Part shown: positions 37,318-49,685 of the stretch, one piece after another
Position numbering within the stretch: position 1 is the first letter of the stretch
Layout: each line of letters starts with the position of its first letter
Origin: Platynereis dumerilii
Lineage: Eukaryota; Annelida; Polychaeta; Phyllodocida; Nereididae
Reading direction: 5' to 3'
NCBI GenBank assembly: GCA_026936325.1
Contig: JAPTHN010000006.1
Location: 31,451,296 to 31,515,295, forward strand
Length of the DNA stretch: 64,000 nucleotides
Translations under genes and position numbers: made by a program
Notes under the pieces: model-generated
Told to the model about the DNA's origin: nothing
The model's input: only the letters and a program-made list of their open reading frames with translations
Database searches by the model: none

Positions 37318-39054
37318 TAAAATACATGCTGCAACATTGATTATACATACCCTGCAGCTGAGAGACTGTGCCAAAAAAATGTGTCATCAAAGCAACATTA
37401 TCTTGTTGTCGCTTGACCTAATTTTTGTCTGAAACATTACACAAACATTATACAAACATTATAAGGTTCCCGTGTGACACTTGCTCTTCTCTGGCAATTA
37501 TGCTGACATTGCTGAAATACATCAAAGCAAAAAATGTGTTTCAGGCTATAAATTGCAAAGCAAAAACATATCAGACAAAGGATGCAGCAAATTTGGGAGC
37601 TATTAACTAAACAAAGGCGACAGGAAATATGGATTGGTGTATAATAATAAGAAAGCTTTGACTACATGAATAAATTTAGGAAGCAACTGCATTGTTGGTA
37701 TGATTTAAGCAGTTGTATATATGTCATTTGTGTGGAAAAAGTATTAAACTGGAAGAATGATAAAGTGGGATGGCATATACGTTAAAATATAATATAATGT
37801 TGAAGGAAAGAGGACAAGAGATATTTTCATAACGTAACATATACTACAGTCTGCTGCCGCAGGAAAAGTCATTTCCTTTTCAAGTTTCCATGTTGCCTTT
37901 TGTGTTACACATCTGCGAATCTGAAAGACCACCAATTTCCATCACAAAATTGATTCTATCCAAGGTGCATGATAACTCAAATTTGGAATTTCATGAAACA
38001 ACTCTTCTGTACATGTTTGCATTGAATAGACCAGCAGACAGGTGGCCTGGGAACAAAAACCAAATTTTTGTCATCTGTGTTTTTGGATGCACAATTCAAA
38101 TGGAATCCTGCTGAAAATAATGTTTCCTTGGAGAATGGCGATGTGCAGAAATTTTTTGGATTAAGTATCCTGTCGTTTGAGGAGATTATTTTAGTTAAAT
38201 TAAGCATTATTATTAAAGCCATTATCCTCTCCCCCACAGGCTACACTTTTGTGGAAAATAAAGCCACAGCTGGAGATACTTTTTTTGTCATACATTTCAT
38301 GTAATTGGTCGCACATGTCATTATTGGTTATTATATGCATTACATTTGATAAATAAGAAAGGTTTCACGGCAATTTTTTGAAAGGTTCTTAGTGATGAAT
38401 CCCATTCGTGATGAGGTAAAGTAAGGAATAATATTCTCTGGAGCAGAACATCCTCCTGATTACCTGATTAGTCTGATAGGATCTATAAGCCTTAAAGTTT
38501 CAAACTCTCAGTTTAGGCAATAATCTAGCCTGACAAGCTTGTAGCATCTAAAAACTCTAAATGTCATAAATGTCAGGTGGCTGTCAAACAAGGACTAGAA
38601 CAAAAGTAACATTGCAGCCTCTGGATGTTATAAGCTTGCGTCTCAGAAACAATGTCACCTTTGTCATCTTTGAGTAAAAATCACCTGAGGCAAAATCTAA
38701 CTTCATTCTGGTTATATCGTTTAGAAATTAATAAATTTTTAAAATTTGAAAAATTTATAATTACTTTTCTCCCGTGCAGAAATACAAGACAGCATGAAAT
38801 ATGAAACCTTCATAGCTATGCCACAGAGTGCCATAAGGAACATTTTTGGATATGCTCTATGCTATAAATTAATATCTTAATAACATTTCCTTGCTCTAGT
38901 TCTGGGTTACTGGTTTGTTTTCTGCTGGAAATATTTAATACAAACAGGCTTTACGATGAAAGTCGGTAGGTATGAACTATAACAGTATACTGTAGGGAGA
39001 GTCAATCTTTTAATTTGTGTGCAAATTTAAAAATTACTAGTGTCTTAAATGCGC

Positions 39055-39434
39055 ATTAGGACCTGGGTAATCCAAAACTGTTCTCGAAATGGTGATACAG
39101 CAATTCCTAACTACTTCAATTTTAGTTCAAATTTTCAATTTGTTTTTAATGTTTGGCTGAAAAGTGTTAACTGAAGAGCCAATGTGAGTTAATACATTAC
39201 TGTAGACCATTGATGTTGGCGTGCAAAATTAAGGCCTTTTTGAGAGCTTTTCAACCATGACTATTAGAATAATGTATGACACATATTGACAAAGTTGTGG
39301 ATACCGCGGCTTGGCAAAAATGGTAGAAAACTGAAAAAACATTGAATTGAAATGTAAACTAAAATTGAAGTAGGTCAGAATTGCTGTATCACCTTTTCGA
39401 GAACAGATTTGGATTTCCCAGGTCCTAATACACA
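39055..39434. mobile_element. MITE with long inverted arms and a 10-bp flanking repeat
   Basis: Arms of about 85 bp (39055-39140 and 39348-39431), with ends ATTAGGACCTGGG and its complement. TTAAATGCGC is repeated exactly at 39045-39054 and 39435-39444. A 9-11 bp target duplication and long arms suggest a Mutator-like element. Internal bases 39160-39345 resemble one arm of the palindromic element at 47789-49026. Confidence 0.7.
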
Positions 39435-39797
39435 TTAAATGCGCTAGTGCTCTTTGCATTTGCATAAAAAAATTTAATTGACACACCGTAACAGCAGAGT
39501 CGTCCAAGACCAGTTAATTAATGAGACCATACAGGAGACAAAGCAACAATATCTATCACATTTGCCTATGTGCAGCATCTTTCACTTGCCTTTTCCAATA
39601 AAAAGACACTGGCAAGGGCTACCATTTTATCATCTCATCTGAATGTCATCCACCTGAGACGCTGCTGAGGCTGATCAACCAGTAATCGGAAATGCAGTAG
39701 TTGTCTGAGACCTTCAGCAGGGCAAGCAAGAACACAGTGAACCAGTGGTACTACCTTAAAACCAACTTTGCCAAGGGTCAAGACATCTTTGAAGCTG

Positions 39798-39868
39798 GTA
39801 ACGACACTGGCTTAAAGTACATTGGTCTGCTTGACTCAAAGTCCTGAGTTTGATTCCTGGTAACAGGA
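39798..39868 (+). repeat. tRNA-like remnant in D1
   Basis: TGGCTTAAAGTACATTGG resembles an A box, and GAGTTTGATTCCTGG a B box. D2 has the same sequence at about 55665-55730. The rest does not fold as a cloverleaf by eye, so an old SINE head is likelier than a tRNA gene. Confidence 0.4.
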
Positions 39869-42800
39869 AGCCAAGATATATCTGAGATTTTGTTGTGTAA
39901 TTAAAAACGATATGCTTTAAAACATGTAATGGTCATTGATAGGTAAAGACCTTCAAAAAGGAAAATCTTGTATCTAGCAAGTTGGATTACTATCTGCATC
40001 AACTGGACTTGTCATTACATGTGTCCCTTGCAGCTGGTCAATGGTTATGCGAGCAGCAACAAGCTGACTGTAAGCTTCTGATATGTAGAACGGAGACCGA
40101 CAATCACCTATTCAATGTTAAGAATACACCACTTTTATTTAATGGTACTCTAATCTTGCACAAGCCATTTGTGCATAGTTCTGCTGGAATGGGAGCATGC
40201 TTGGAATTCCAGCTGAAGCATTTGTATGTTGGCATTTGAGTGGTCCATCCATGCCAATGAATTTTTCAACAGGGTTAAAGAGAAAAAAGAAGGTATATTC
40301 CAAGAAACTCCTGACATGCCTGAAAAGCATTAGGACTTTCACAGCTGTCAAGACTAATCAATGAGATTTCTCCACAATGTCTAAAGATAGACAAAATCTT
40401 GCCTTGAAACTCTCAATGATCCAGGAGAATCCATCACACATGTTCCAACTTTCATGCAATGTGATGTGGTGGTTAATTGAGTAATTAAATTAAAACATGG
40501 ATGTTTTTTCTTTCTAATGTTTTGATGGCTACATTAGAAAATGCCCATCTATCTGTCAGGAAAATTGTTTGTATTGTTATTCTGAGGCTTATAAAGGCAC
40601 CTTTGAGACGAACAGGGACTACAGGTTTTGAGCTAACAGCTCTCATCATTGTGACATTTGTCTGTCTTTGACAGCTGGTCACATGGACTTTTAATGATTC
40701 AGATAAGATTGGTGACATTTAAAACTTGAGAATAACTTGTATTATGGGCCATAAATATGGGGACATAATTTCACATTCAGTGTATAAAGACCTTTTCTGT
40801 ATTTGTTGCGGACAACCTCCCCTATGCTAATGTATGTTTGACTTACACAGTTATACTTTGGTCAAGCCTGTAAAAACAGCGTTAGCCTGAAGAGAGTGTC
40901 AGGAGATTTGATTGTGATCCATTCCGCCCACTGCCTAGGAATGTTCTTTTTTAGAGATATAAAGGAGTAGACAAGTAGCTATTGCCGAGGAAGTTTCCCG
41001 ACTTTTGAAGAGTACCTGAAATGTTTGAAACTTTCAACCTCTGAAAGAAGGCAACTTGTTACTCCATAGTGTGGATTTTCTTCAGTTCCGGTTGATTGTT
41101 TTTCACGTAAATATATATAATGGCAACTAAGTTTTATGTGGTTAACTGTACAAATGATTGTATATGAAATACTTGATACTAAACATATCTTGTAAACCAC
41201 AGTTCAGCTGAAGTTTTGAATGACAAGACAAAGTAAAAGATAAAAAGGTTCACTGGAGCTAAATATCGCAATTCAGAACCTGCTGTCAAAAGGCATCTTT
41301 CCTGTAGCTTTCTTAACTTTGAGATGATGCTGCTAATTGTTGAAATATGACACTCTTTTGGTAATATGAAAGAACATTAATAGAGGTAGGAGGGAGGAAG
41401 ATGTCTGTTACCCCTGAAAGATAAATTATTGGATAACTCAAATATGGACTTAATTATCCACAACCTTTAGAACACATCGGCTGGTGTGCAATTCCACAGT
41501 GACTTTTGGGACATTTGATTCTTTCCCTTCCACACCATTGGAAAAATTAGACAAAAAATTCAGAATAGGGTGATGCGGATACTTTTTGCTCTAACATACT
41601 AGGCCTACGTATATTATGAATGTCTTCTGAAACTTTTAACAAACATTATAATAAACATTATTAACCCCGAGTCGACACTTGCTCTTTTTTGGGCTATTAT
41701 GCGGTGATTAGCTAATGCTAAACGATGCCCATAAAGCTTGTAAGTAATAACCAATTAATTTATTTGTGGGATATAAGACACTCAGCAACATAAAGTGGGA
41801 GTCGTTGCATTGCTTAGATTGCTCATGAAGTATCTTTATGAATTATAAATGTCTGACAAATTACACTAGCATAATATATATACATTATAAAAATCTCCAG
41901 GTGGCACTAAGTTTTGCTCTTTTGGCAATTATGTTGAGATTAGCTAAAAACAAAGAAAGTGTTCACCAAAAGTGGCTAGTAAATTCTGGTAAAGGATTCT
42001 ACACATTTGGGAAATGTTAGAAGTTGTGAGAATTGGTGCATGAAAATAATAAAGCTGTTCATGACGGGAGAAATCTGGGAAGACCCTAACAAAATTGTTC
42101 AGTTGAAGTGGATGTGGAATGATTGCAATAAAGATATTGTTGATAAAAGGTGAGATTGACATAATTGCCAAGTGATATATTCATCAGGCATAATGGCCAG
42201 TTGCTGATTGAAAAGACATTTTCCCCACCCCAATATGCTATTCGAAATGAGACCAAATAAAATTTTTTTTATTCCACATGATGTACAGTTTCCCTCACTA
42301 AAGTCCGAACTGATAGAATGTACATCTAAAAAAGGCAAAACTCATGACTTCTTGGGTCTCTTTGCAAATTTTTAATCAACTAATTATCGATTATGATTTC
42401 TTCAACCTATACGTGACAAAGGAGACTGATTCAAGCCTATTGCTGTTGTCAAAACAAAAAGAAGAATTAAAGTTGATGAGGCCTCTAATGAACACAGGAG
42501 CAACACAGCAGGTGTAATTGAATAAGCGGCCCCAAGAAGCACTTAACAGAAGCAAAAACAAAGAGAATTTTAGCTTAACAAGACTTGTTTCAAGATACCT
42601 TGAAGTGGATGGTTACAGCAAGAAACAAAGATACACCTGCACCTTTCCAAAAGTATTTTGTTGAGATAACTAATCCTGCAAATTCAGTGAATTTTCTTGA
42701 CTGGACCAGTGTTTTTTTTTGCGCTGTACTGGTAGGTTATTGTTGTGCTGTTGATTGCTAATCATAGATGCAGGACGAAGTAGGCAAACATACACCAGAC

Positions 42801-43621
42801 TATTGACCAGGCATGGTGACACATATCTGCTATTTATTTAGTTGGTGTTATATCTGGTCAGCAAGATTGCCAATCCAGGCAATACAATAAGCCAAGAAGC
42901 ACATCATTGGGACACTGGTGTAAGAAATATGTCATGTCCTGTCGACAGTAATAGTGGATTTTGGTTACTTCTTGACCAGCAAAACTGTGGTACAGGTAGT
43001 TTTTGCAGGATATGATAGCTTTCACTTGAACTCCTGTCATGTTAAGCTTAGTGAAATAAAAGAACAACCTTGTGTGAAGTAAAGTAGTCTGGCATTAAGT
43101 GCAATCCTATATTTAGTCTACCCTGATATGCGAACTCTCCATTCCATACAATGTTCACCTTTACCACCAACATTGATATGACTAGCAACACACCTCATTG
43201 AGCTGGGTATATATTTTGCACGCCGATGAATTTCTATAAGTGCAATTTCAAACACGTTCAAAAACAGGGAAATTGACTACTAATCGCAATTATACAATTA
43301 GAAAACGCAGCACATACACAAACGTTAATTTTTACAGTCAGAATGTATAGAAGAGTAATATGCTTGAAGTTGCATGTCCACAAACTTGGTCATGATTTTT
43401 TTTACACCTACACATATTCGTCTGAGTGCCAAGTGTTGAAAAATACATATGCATGAATGAGGCACCCATACATGTTTACAGATGGGTGCAACTCATGGAA
43501 GGGATTCTTTTGTTTCATAGCGTGCACATTGAATTCAAGTTCCTCCATTTGTGTGTTAGCATCGAGAGTTCTTTTCATGCCAGTGGATCTTTAATTCCTG
43601 TCTGACAAAAAGAGATTCCGG

Positions 43622-43647
43622 AAGTGTTGTCTGGCTTTGTAACACTT
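43622..43647 (+). repeat. R3 hairpin, copy in C3
   Basis: AAGTGTT pairs with AACACTT, and the eighth pair is G-T. The CTGGCTTTG loop is unchanged. Confidence 0.6.
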
Positions 43648-44410
43648 TAAGCCTCCAGCAAAGGCTTGTTCTACATAATTCTTCTTATCTCAGATGTGAG
43701 TGCAGCTGTTCCCATTGATTCTGAAACTTGATGCCACTCAAGAGAAATAGGAAAATGAAAGAAGAAGACGTCAGGGATATGCCTGTTCTCGCTTTGTCAG
43801 ATTCTGTTGCTCTTTGCCACAGAAATCCGATACACTAACTAAAATGATATCCTTTGTGTTGTGGACATTAAGCACATGTATGAAGCATAACATGCTTCTA
43901 CATACATGAAGGTATATGAAAACTTCACTGTCCAGTCGATTTTTCAGCAAATTGCCTAGCATTGAGGCAGTATTTTGGTTGTCAAAAAAAAAACCATAAA
44001 GAAGGCGAACAATTAACTGTAAAGAATGATTTATATTCAAGATAACTGACATTAACAGTCAACATGTAGGTTTCTGTATTCAAATAATAGGATTTGTTTA
44101 ACAGGTAATTGTAGCAGTAGTAAAGCTGTAACAATAATATAAATCTTACAAGATTTGACAGTATCACAGATATTCATACCAGTGCAAATTGTCTATCTCA
44201 CATAAAAAAAGATAATTGTCCCAAAAAACCTACACAATTAAGTTAAATTATGGCATCAACATAGGATCAACACCTGTAAATAATTGATAATTTCAAAGCT
44301 GAGTCAAAGACGACATTAGAAACATTGAAATATCAACAAATCTAGCAAATTGATAGCAGATAATCATTTCTTCCCATTTAAATCAAGCACATTATTTTCT
44401 GAAATAGAGG

Positions 44411-44475
44411 GAGGATTAGCTTAGATGGTAGCAAGAGAGAACTGGCATGCACATCACACATTCTATTCCCGATCT
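44411..44475 (+). repeat. tRNA-derived SINE head remnant (C3)
   Basis: This is the best preserved A-box-like sequence of the three copies (TTAGCTTAGATGGTAGC), followed by TATTCCCGATC. About 70 bp of extra sequence downstream is not present in C1/C2 and may be remaining SINE body. Confidence 0.5.
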
Positions 44476-45513
44476 GGTTGCTGGTCACCTGGACCTACTT
44501 TGGACTGGGGGTTTCATCATCATTTGCCTCATTGCAGGTCCTCTCCTACTATTTCATTGAATAATGAAGGGACTGCAGTCAACTGTTATTTTGTGGTGGC
44601 CAGAAAAATAGAAAACAATCAGATTATCGGAAATTCGACTTCAGGAAAAAATGAATTCATTGTAGTACATAGTCTGGTGTTGACTGAAATGCTTGGATTA
44701 TACTTAAGTTCAGGTTTTTCATGAAAATGGAGATTGGCGCCTTGTATTCAAGAGCTTCAGAAAGTTTCATTCAGAGCACTTGAATAGTAATTCTGGCAGA
44801 TATTCATGGGGTATGTACGACTGAAAAACCTACTCCTACTCTGGAATGGACAGCGCAGACACCGTTATAAGTCTTACATATGTCAACACATGATTTACCA
44901 AGTATTAGCAAGAATTTAAGCAACGTAGGAAGCATTCACTTTCATTTATGAGTAATTATTTACTCGATCTTTGGTCAGCCTCTGACACTTCATTGCTGGG
45001 ATGTTTCGCATTCCGAAATGATAAAGATTCATGAAGTTATTTATATTAAAAACATCTTCCCGGCTTCTAATTCCAGTTTTGCCTTTTTATTACTGCTCTG
45101 CTTTAAGCGATTTCAATTCTCATTACAATGTCAATGACGTCAATGTTACCGCTTTATATGGGTCTGAAGGATTTTGCCAATTGACGGAAATGCAGCAATA
45201 ATGTAACAATGAAGCACATCAATGGCATCTTGGTTGGCTGTAGATTACTATAGCCATTTCATTATAATTTTGTAACTTCAATCACTCAAAAAACTGTCAA
45301 GATTGTGATGTCAAAATTATTTTAGTGTTTTCCAAATAACACCAGTTGTAAAGATACTATTTATTATCTATGTTGAAATATTCCGTGGCTAACCTGCAGG
45401 AAACAACAACAACATGCATTCTCTTACATAGCATGTTATTACAGACAATAGACAGCTTACACATATTTCATGAAGGATATAGAGCCTACAGTGCTTACAC
45501 ATAATTTTACGTG

Positions 45514-45642
45514 CCATACACCATGTTTTGTGATTTTGGCTTTTCATATTATCGCCTTGATTGCACAAGCCCCAGGTTGACAGAGTTCATGATCTGAAGA
45601 CCTGACGAGCTTGGTAATTAAGTGAGTTGCAGCAACAAGCAT
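45514..45642. repeat. R1 block, copy 7 (C3)
   Basis: The core and TTGACAGAGTTCATGATC are kept, and the 3' part is shortened. Confidence 0.65.
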
Positions 45643-46765
45643 TATAAAGCAGATTTATACAGACTTATATGGGTTGATGTGTTTATTTAGTTTCATCTTA
45701 TGCTATCTATTAAGCATGTCTTTTTTGCATTGTACGTGTAATGACAGTATACCAGGTTATCATATACATGACTGCGAAACGACAAGGTCAGAATTTAAAA
45801 AATATCCAAACTCCTTTCAACGGAGTGCCACCTCATAAAGTTGCTGGATGGTAGGTCTATAAAAACTTGGGATCTATATCTTCAAGCTTGTATCGTTTTC
45901 AAAGTTTGATAAATGCAGACACCTGCGTTCTACTCCAACAGACTTTTGTACAAAGACTGACTTCTTTTTATCGGTGTTTCAAGGCAAAGGTTTGTGAAGC
46001 AGAAGTGATGTGCAGATAGAGTTTATGGCTGTTGAGTTTCTTGTCTATTGAAAATCTCACACCTAAATATGTATATAAACATATCTCTTTAAATCTTTGA
46101 AGAAGGTGCTGAATTTAACACATAATATTAATATACAAATAATGCAATACCTGATTGAAAGCAAATTTCTTACTTTTTCGGTTATTGACAGCAAAGGTTT
46201 TGTGAAGTAGAAGTGACATGTGAATAAAGGTTATGGCTCTTTGCTGTATTGAATGCCTCATATACTCATACATATGTACATTTCTTTAAAAACAGATTGC
46301 ATTCATTGAGGAAGGTGTTGAAATGCAGACAGTAAAAATGAAACATACACCCACTTCAAACAAAATTTATAGAAACTGGAAGTATGACAAAGCATTGCGT
46401 TTATTTATGAGTTTGTCATCATATGAGCCAAATCTATGCATAAAGTAAAGTAAAGTAAAGTAAAGTAAAGTAAAGTAAAGTAATCTTTATTTAGAGTCGG
46501 GTATAAACAAATACAGAAAACATAAGCACAAGTGCTTTTTGCCGACAGTTAAAAGCAATGAGGAAATATACAGATGAGATGATTATGGATATGTATATAT
46601 ACAATTGATGCTAAGGCAGTAGATTAAAATGTTGATAAGTCATCATAAAATTCAGTAACTTCGGACACAAAACATCAGAAATGCAAAAATGCATTAAAAT
46701 CATAAAAGGTATCAAATGCCACCAAAATGGCATGACTTAAACGGTGAAAACACAAAGGGCTAAAG

Positions 46766-47780
46766 TTATTTAAAAACATGTCTTTTCAGTGCTCTTTTGA
46801 AATCTACAAATTCTGTAATATTTGTAACAGAGTTTGGTGTGGAATTCCAAAACCTACTTGCTTTGTATTTTAAGGATTGCTTTCCATATCTTACAGTATT
46901 GAAATTGGGTTGCTTAACAAGAACTTGTTGTCTCAGGTCATATGTTAATTTCTTTAATTCATAATAATCTGGGGGAAAGAGGGGAGATAAATCGTTAATC
47001 ACTTTAAAGACATGTTCTAGTAACTTTTTACATCTATTACTGAAAAAAGTGCTTAAATTGGCCTTATCCAAAAGTTCATAGTACGGGCTGAGAAAATCAT
47101 TGAAAACAGCTCGCAGTGCCCTCTCTTGAATTTTTTCAAGTTTGCGTTCATTTCTTGAACCACTCTCATGATATACCAGTGAGCAATAGTTAAAATTTGA
47201 TAGGACAAAACTGTGCAATATTTTGAGTTTACTTTCTTGATTTAATTGTTTAGTTAATCTTCCAAGAATATTTACTTGTTTGGTGGTCATTTTACTCAGA
47301 TTCGAAACATGTCTGTTTAGAGATAGGTCCTTGTCAAGAGTGACACCTAATATTTTTATATCATCGGATGGTTCTATAACAGAATTATCGATGTTGAGAA
47401 AAATATTGCACATTTTCGATTGCCTTTGAAGTATCATACATTGAAATTTTTTGGCGTTAGCTTGCATATTGTTTGAACTGAACCATTCAATTGCTTTGTT
47501 TGAACATTCTTCAATTGTCTTTTTCATTACAATTAAATTTTCACTTCTACAGCGTATTGAATTATCGTCTACATAATTGTAAATATCACAAAATTGTTGC
47601 ATATACAGTACAAAATCATTCAGAAAAATATTAAAGAGCATGGGCCCGGTCAAAGACCCTTGTGGAACACCACGCTTCATAGATTTCCATAAGCTACGTT
47701 TATTACCAATTTTGACACGTTGAGGTCTGTCACTCAAGTAGCTCCTGATTAATTCTACAGAAATTTCTGACATGCCATAA
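46766..47780 (-). pseudogene. Reverse transcriptase, C-terminal part (LINE ORF2)
   Basis: About 340 residues from LYTYGMSEISVEL to the end. It holds RT motif B (RGVPQGSLTGPMLFNIF), motif C with YVDD followed by N, and the C-terminal domain of CR1-like elements (KIQERALRAVFND, then FWNSTPNSVTNITEFVDFKRALKRHVF). The open frame extends about 27 codons further into the nested element, and those residues are not part of the protein. It acts in target-primed reverse transcription. Removing the nested element plus one target copy leaves the frame in phase with the upstream part. Confidence 0.9.
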
Positions 47781-47788
47781 GTGTACAG

Positions 47789-49026
47789 TAGGGTGGTCCA
47801 AAAAACTTTTTTTGTCAATATCAATTCGCATACCCTCATATTTTGTGAGAAATGGTGCAAAAACAATGCAACTTATATTCTATGAAAATCCAACAAGAGG
47901 AAGGGGTCCCCCAAAGGCCTTTAAGTTGCAATGTTTTTTAAATTTTCGACCATTTTCGCCAATTCGCGGTTCTCTATAACTTCGTCAGTATTAGTCATAC
48001 AACATTCTAATTGCCATGGTTGGAAAGCTCTGAAAAAGACCTTCAATTTGCATACCAACATCAATGGTCTAGGACGATATCTTGATTCCCATTAGCCCTT
48101 CAGCCTGCACTCTTTAGAATTAAAATGACGCAGATTGTCTAATCCTGTTTAAAAAATGGCTTTGGAATTTTTTTCAATGATAATTACAGTGATTCGCATT
48201 CTCATAGTTCCAGAATGACCAAATACAAAAAACTTTTTGATTTTTACCATGGGAGTGCCTGGCATGTGAGTGATGAAGTTTTAATGTTAATGTCAGTTGA
48301 AAACTCGTAAAATGTGAGATGGGGCCTGTTGCATTTCATATAATATCTTCGTCAGAATTTATTGCAGGGCAACATGAGTGGTACCAAATGAAAGGAAATA
48401 CTCTTAGCATTCTCCTGATACCAATGATGTAGACCTATATTTAATTCTTGTGAAGTTAAAATATGAAACATAACAGCCCCTCGATGAATTGTTTCAATAA
48501 TTCCGACGTAATTTTGCATTAAAACTTCCAAGCTTATAAATCTGGATTTTCCATGACCAAAAATTTAAAAAATATTTTGTTTGCTTATTCTTGAACTTGA
48601 AGAATGTGATTCACAGCAATTATCAGTGAAAAAAACATCAAAAGCCTTTTTTTAATAGGATTAGACAGTCAGCGACATTTTCATTCAGAAAAGTGCAGGC
48701 CGAAGAGTCAATGGGAGTCGAGATATCGTCCTAGACCATTGATTTTAGTATTCAAAATATAGTTCTTTTTGAGAGCCTTCCAACCATATCAATTAGAATG
48801 CTGTATGACTAATACTGACGAAGTTATGGAGAACCGCGGATTGGCGAAAATGGTCGAAAATTAAAAAAACATTGCAACTTTAAGGCCTTTGGGGGACCCC
48901 TTCCTCTTGTTGGATTTTCATAAAATTTCTCATGCATCAGTTTTATACCTAACCTCATCAAATAAGAGGGTATGCGATGTGAAATTCACAAAAAAAAATT
49001 TTCCCATCTAAAAATGAACCACCCTA
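47789..49026. mobile_element. Giant palindromic hAT-like element (non-autonomous) nested in the LINE
   Basis: Ends are TAGGGTGGTCCA and, inverted, TAGGGTGGTTCA. The target duplication GTGTACAG is perfect (47781-47788 and 49027-49034) and fits the hAT pattern nTnnnnAn. The whole element is an imperfect palindrome centred near 48407: 47875-48215 pairs with 48590-48940, and weaker pairing continues to the centre. There is no transposase. Confidence 0.85.
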
Positions 49027-49034
49027 GTGTACAG

Positions 49035-49685
49035 CTTGGCTAACAATAAATTATGTGGTAAAGAATCAAATGCCTTGGACAGGTCCATTGAAACACAGCC
49101 GATATAGTGGTTCCTGTCCAAGGCGTCCCTCCAGTCCTCAAACGACCTCATCAATACATCTTCACAGCTATAATTTTTACGGTATGCTGCGAGCGAGGGA
49201 GAGAGAAGAGAATCAAAATGCATAGACATTTGATCGCATATGATAGATTCGAAAATTTTTGAGATTCCAGTTAAGACACTTACAGGTCTGTAATTTGTTT
49301 TGTTTAGAGGATCATTCTTCTTAAAAACAGGAGTAACAACAGCTTTTTTAAGGGATTGCGGGAATACAGATGATTTTAAACATTGATTTATAATTGGAGT
49401 AAGGCTGAAACATATTTCTTTACTTGCAAGTTTTATGAAAATGCTGGATATTCTGTCATAACCGGGTGATTTGCCTTGCTTGAGTGATGAGCATTTTTAA
49501 AGTACATTGTCAGCAGTGACATTTTGAAAATTGAAATTGGTGGCCCTAGTTTCTACAGAAGATTTGATAAACCTAATGCTTTGATGGGAGGCAAAATGGT
49601 TGCTTAGATCTTTGATGCTCAGGTTTGACAAGCCAAGAGGCTCACTTAAATTGTCAGCAACATCAATAAAGAAATCATTCAAAAG
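49035..49685 (-). pseudogene. Reverse transcriptase, N-terminal part (LINE ORF2)
   Basis: The frame carries GKSPGYDRISSIFIK, VVTPVFKKNDPLNKTNYRPVS and ISKIFES, followed by motif A (VSMDLSKAFDSLPHNLLLAKLYT), ending where the nested element enters. One in-frame TAA lies at 49497-49499. The upstream end at the target repeat marks 5' truncation in the linker before the RT domain. Confidence 0.85.

Larger units (their letters stand above)
29866..38050. repeat. Duplicated unit C2 (non-coding, about 8.2 kb)
   Basis: It is a close copy of C1, joined at about 38050 directly to unit D1 in the middle of what would be the C unit's end. C2-only insertion: the hAT-type element at 35629-36723. Marker blocks: R2 at about 30477, 30735 and 37440, R3 at 32784-32809, and R1 at 34651-34785. 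No gene. Confidence 0.8.
38050..41620. repeat. Duplicated unit D1 (non-coding)
   Basis: It aligns with D2 from about 54150 and with D3 from about 58020. Landmarks are TGTGCAGAAATxTTTxGGAT near 38143, CATTATTATTAAAGCCATTA near 38205, GAATTCCAGCTGAAGCATTT near 40205 and GGCAGGAGGGAGGAAGATG-like sequence near 41390. A MITE lies at 39055-39434. No gene. Confidence 0.75.
46443..49685 (-). mobile_element. 5'-truncated CR1-like (Jockey-superfamily) LINE, split by a nested element
   Basis: The element reads right to left. ATGCATA flanks it at 46436-46442 and 49686-49692, and the C1/C2 equivalents show the empty site. Its 3' end has about eight AAAGT units (46441-46482) after a 280-bp 3' UTR. Only part of ORF2 remains: the sequence upstream of the reverse transcriptase, including any endonuclease, is missing. 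A 1,238-bp palindromic element interrupts it at 47789-49026. Confidence 0.9.

Noticed and set aside
39798-39868. Functional tRNA gene
   Set aside because: Only box-like motifs are present. No acceptor stem or complete cloverleaf can be drawn by eye.
46441-46482. AAAGT microsatellite as an independent repeat
   Set aside because: It is explained as the 3' tail of the LINE that begins there.
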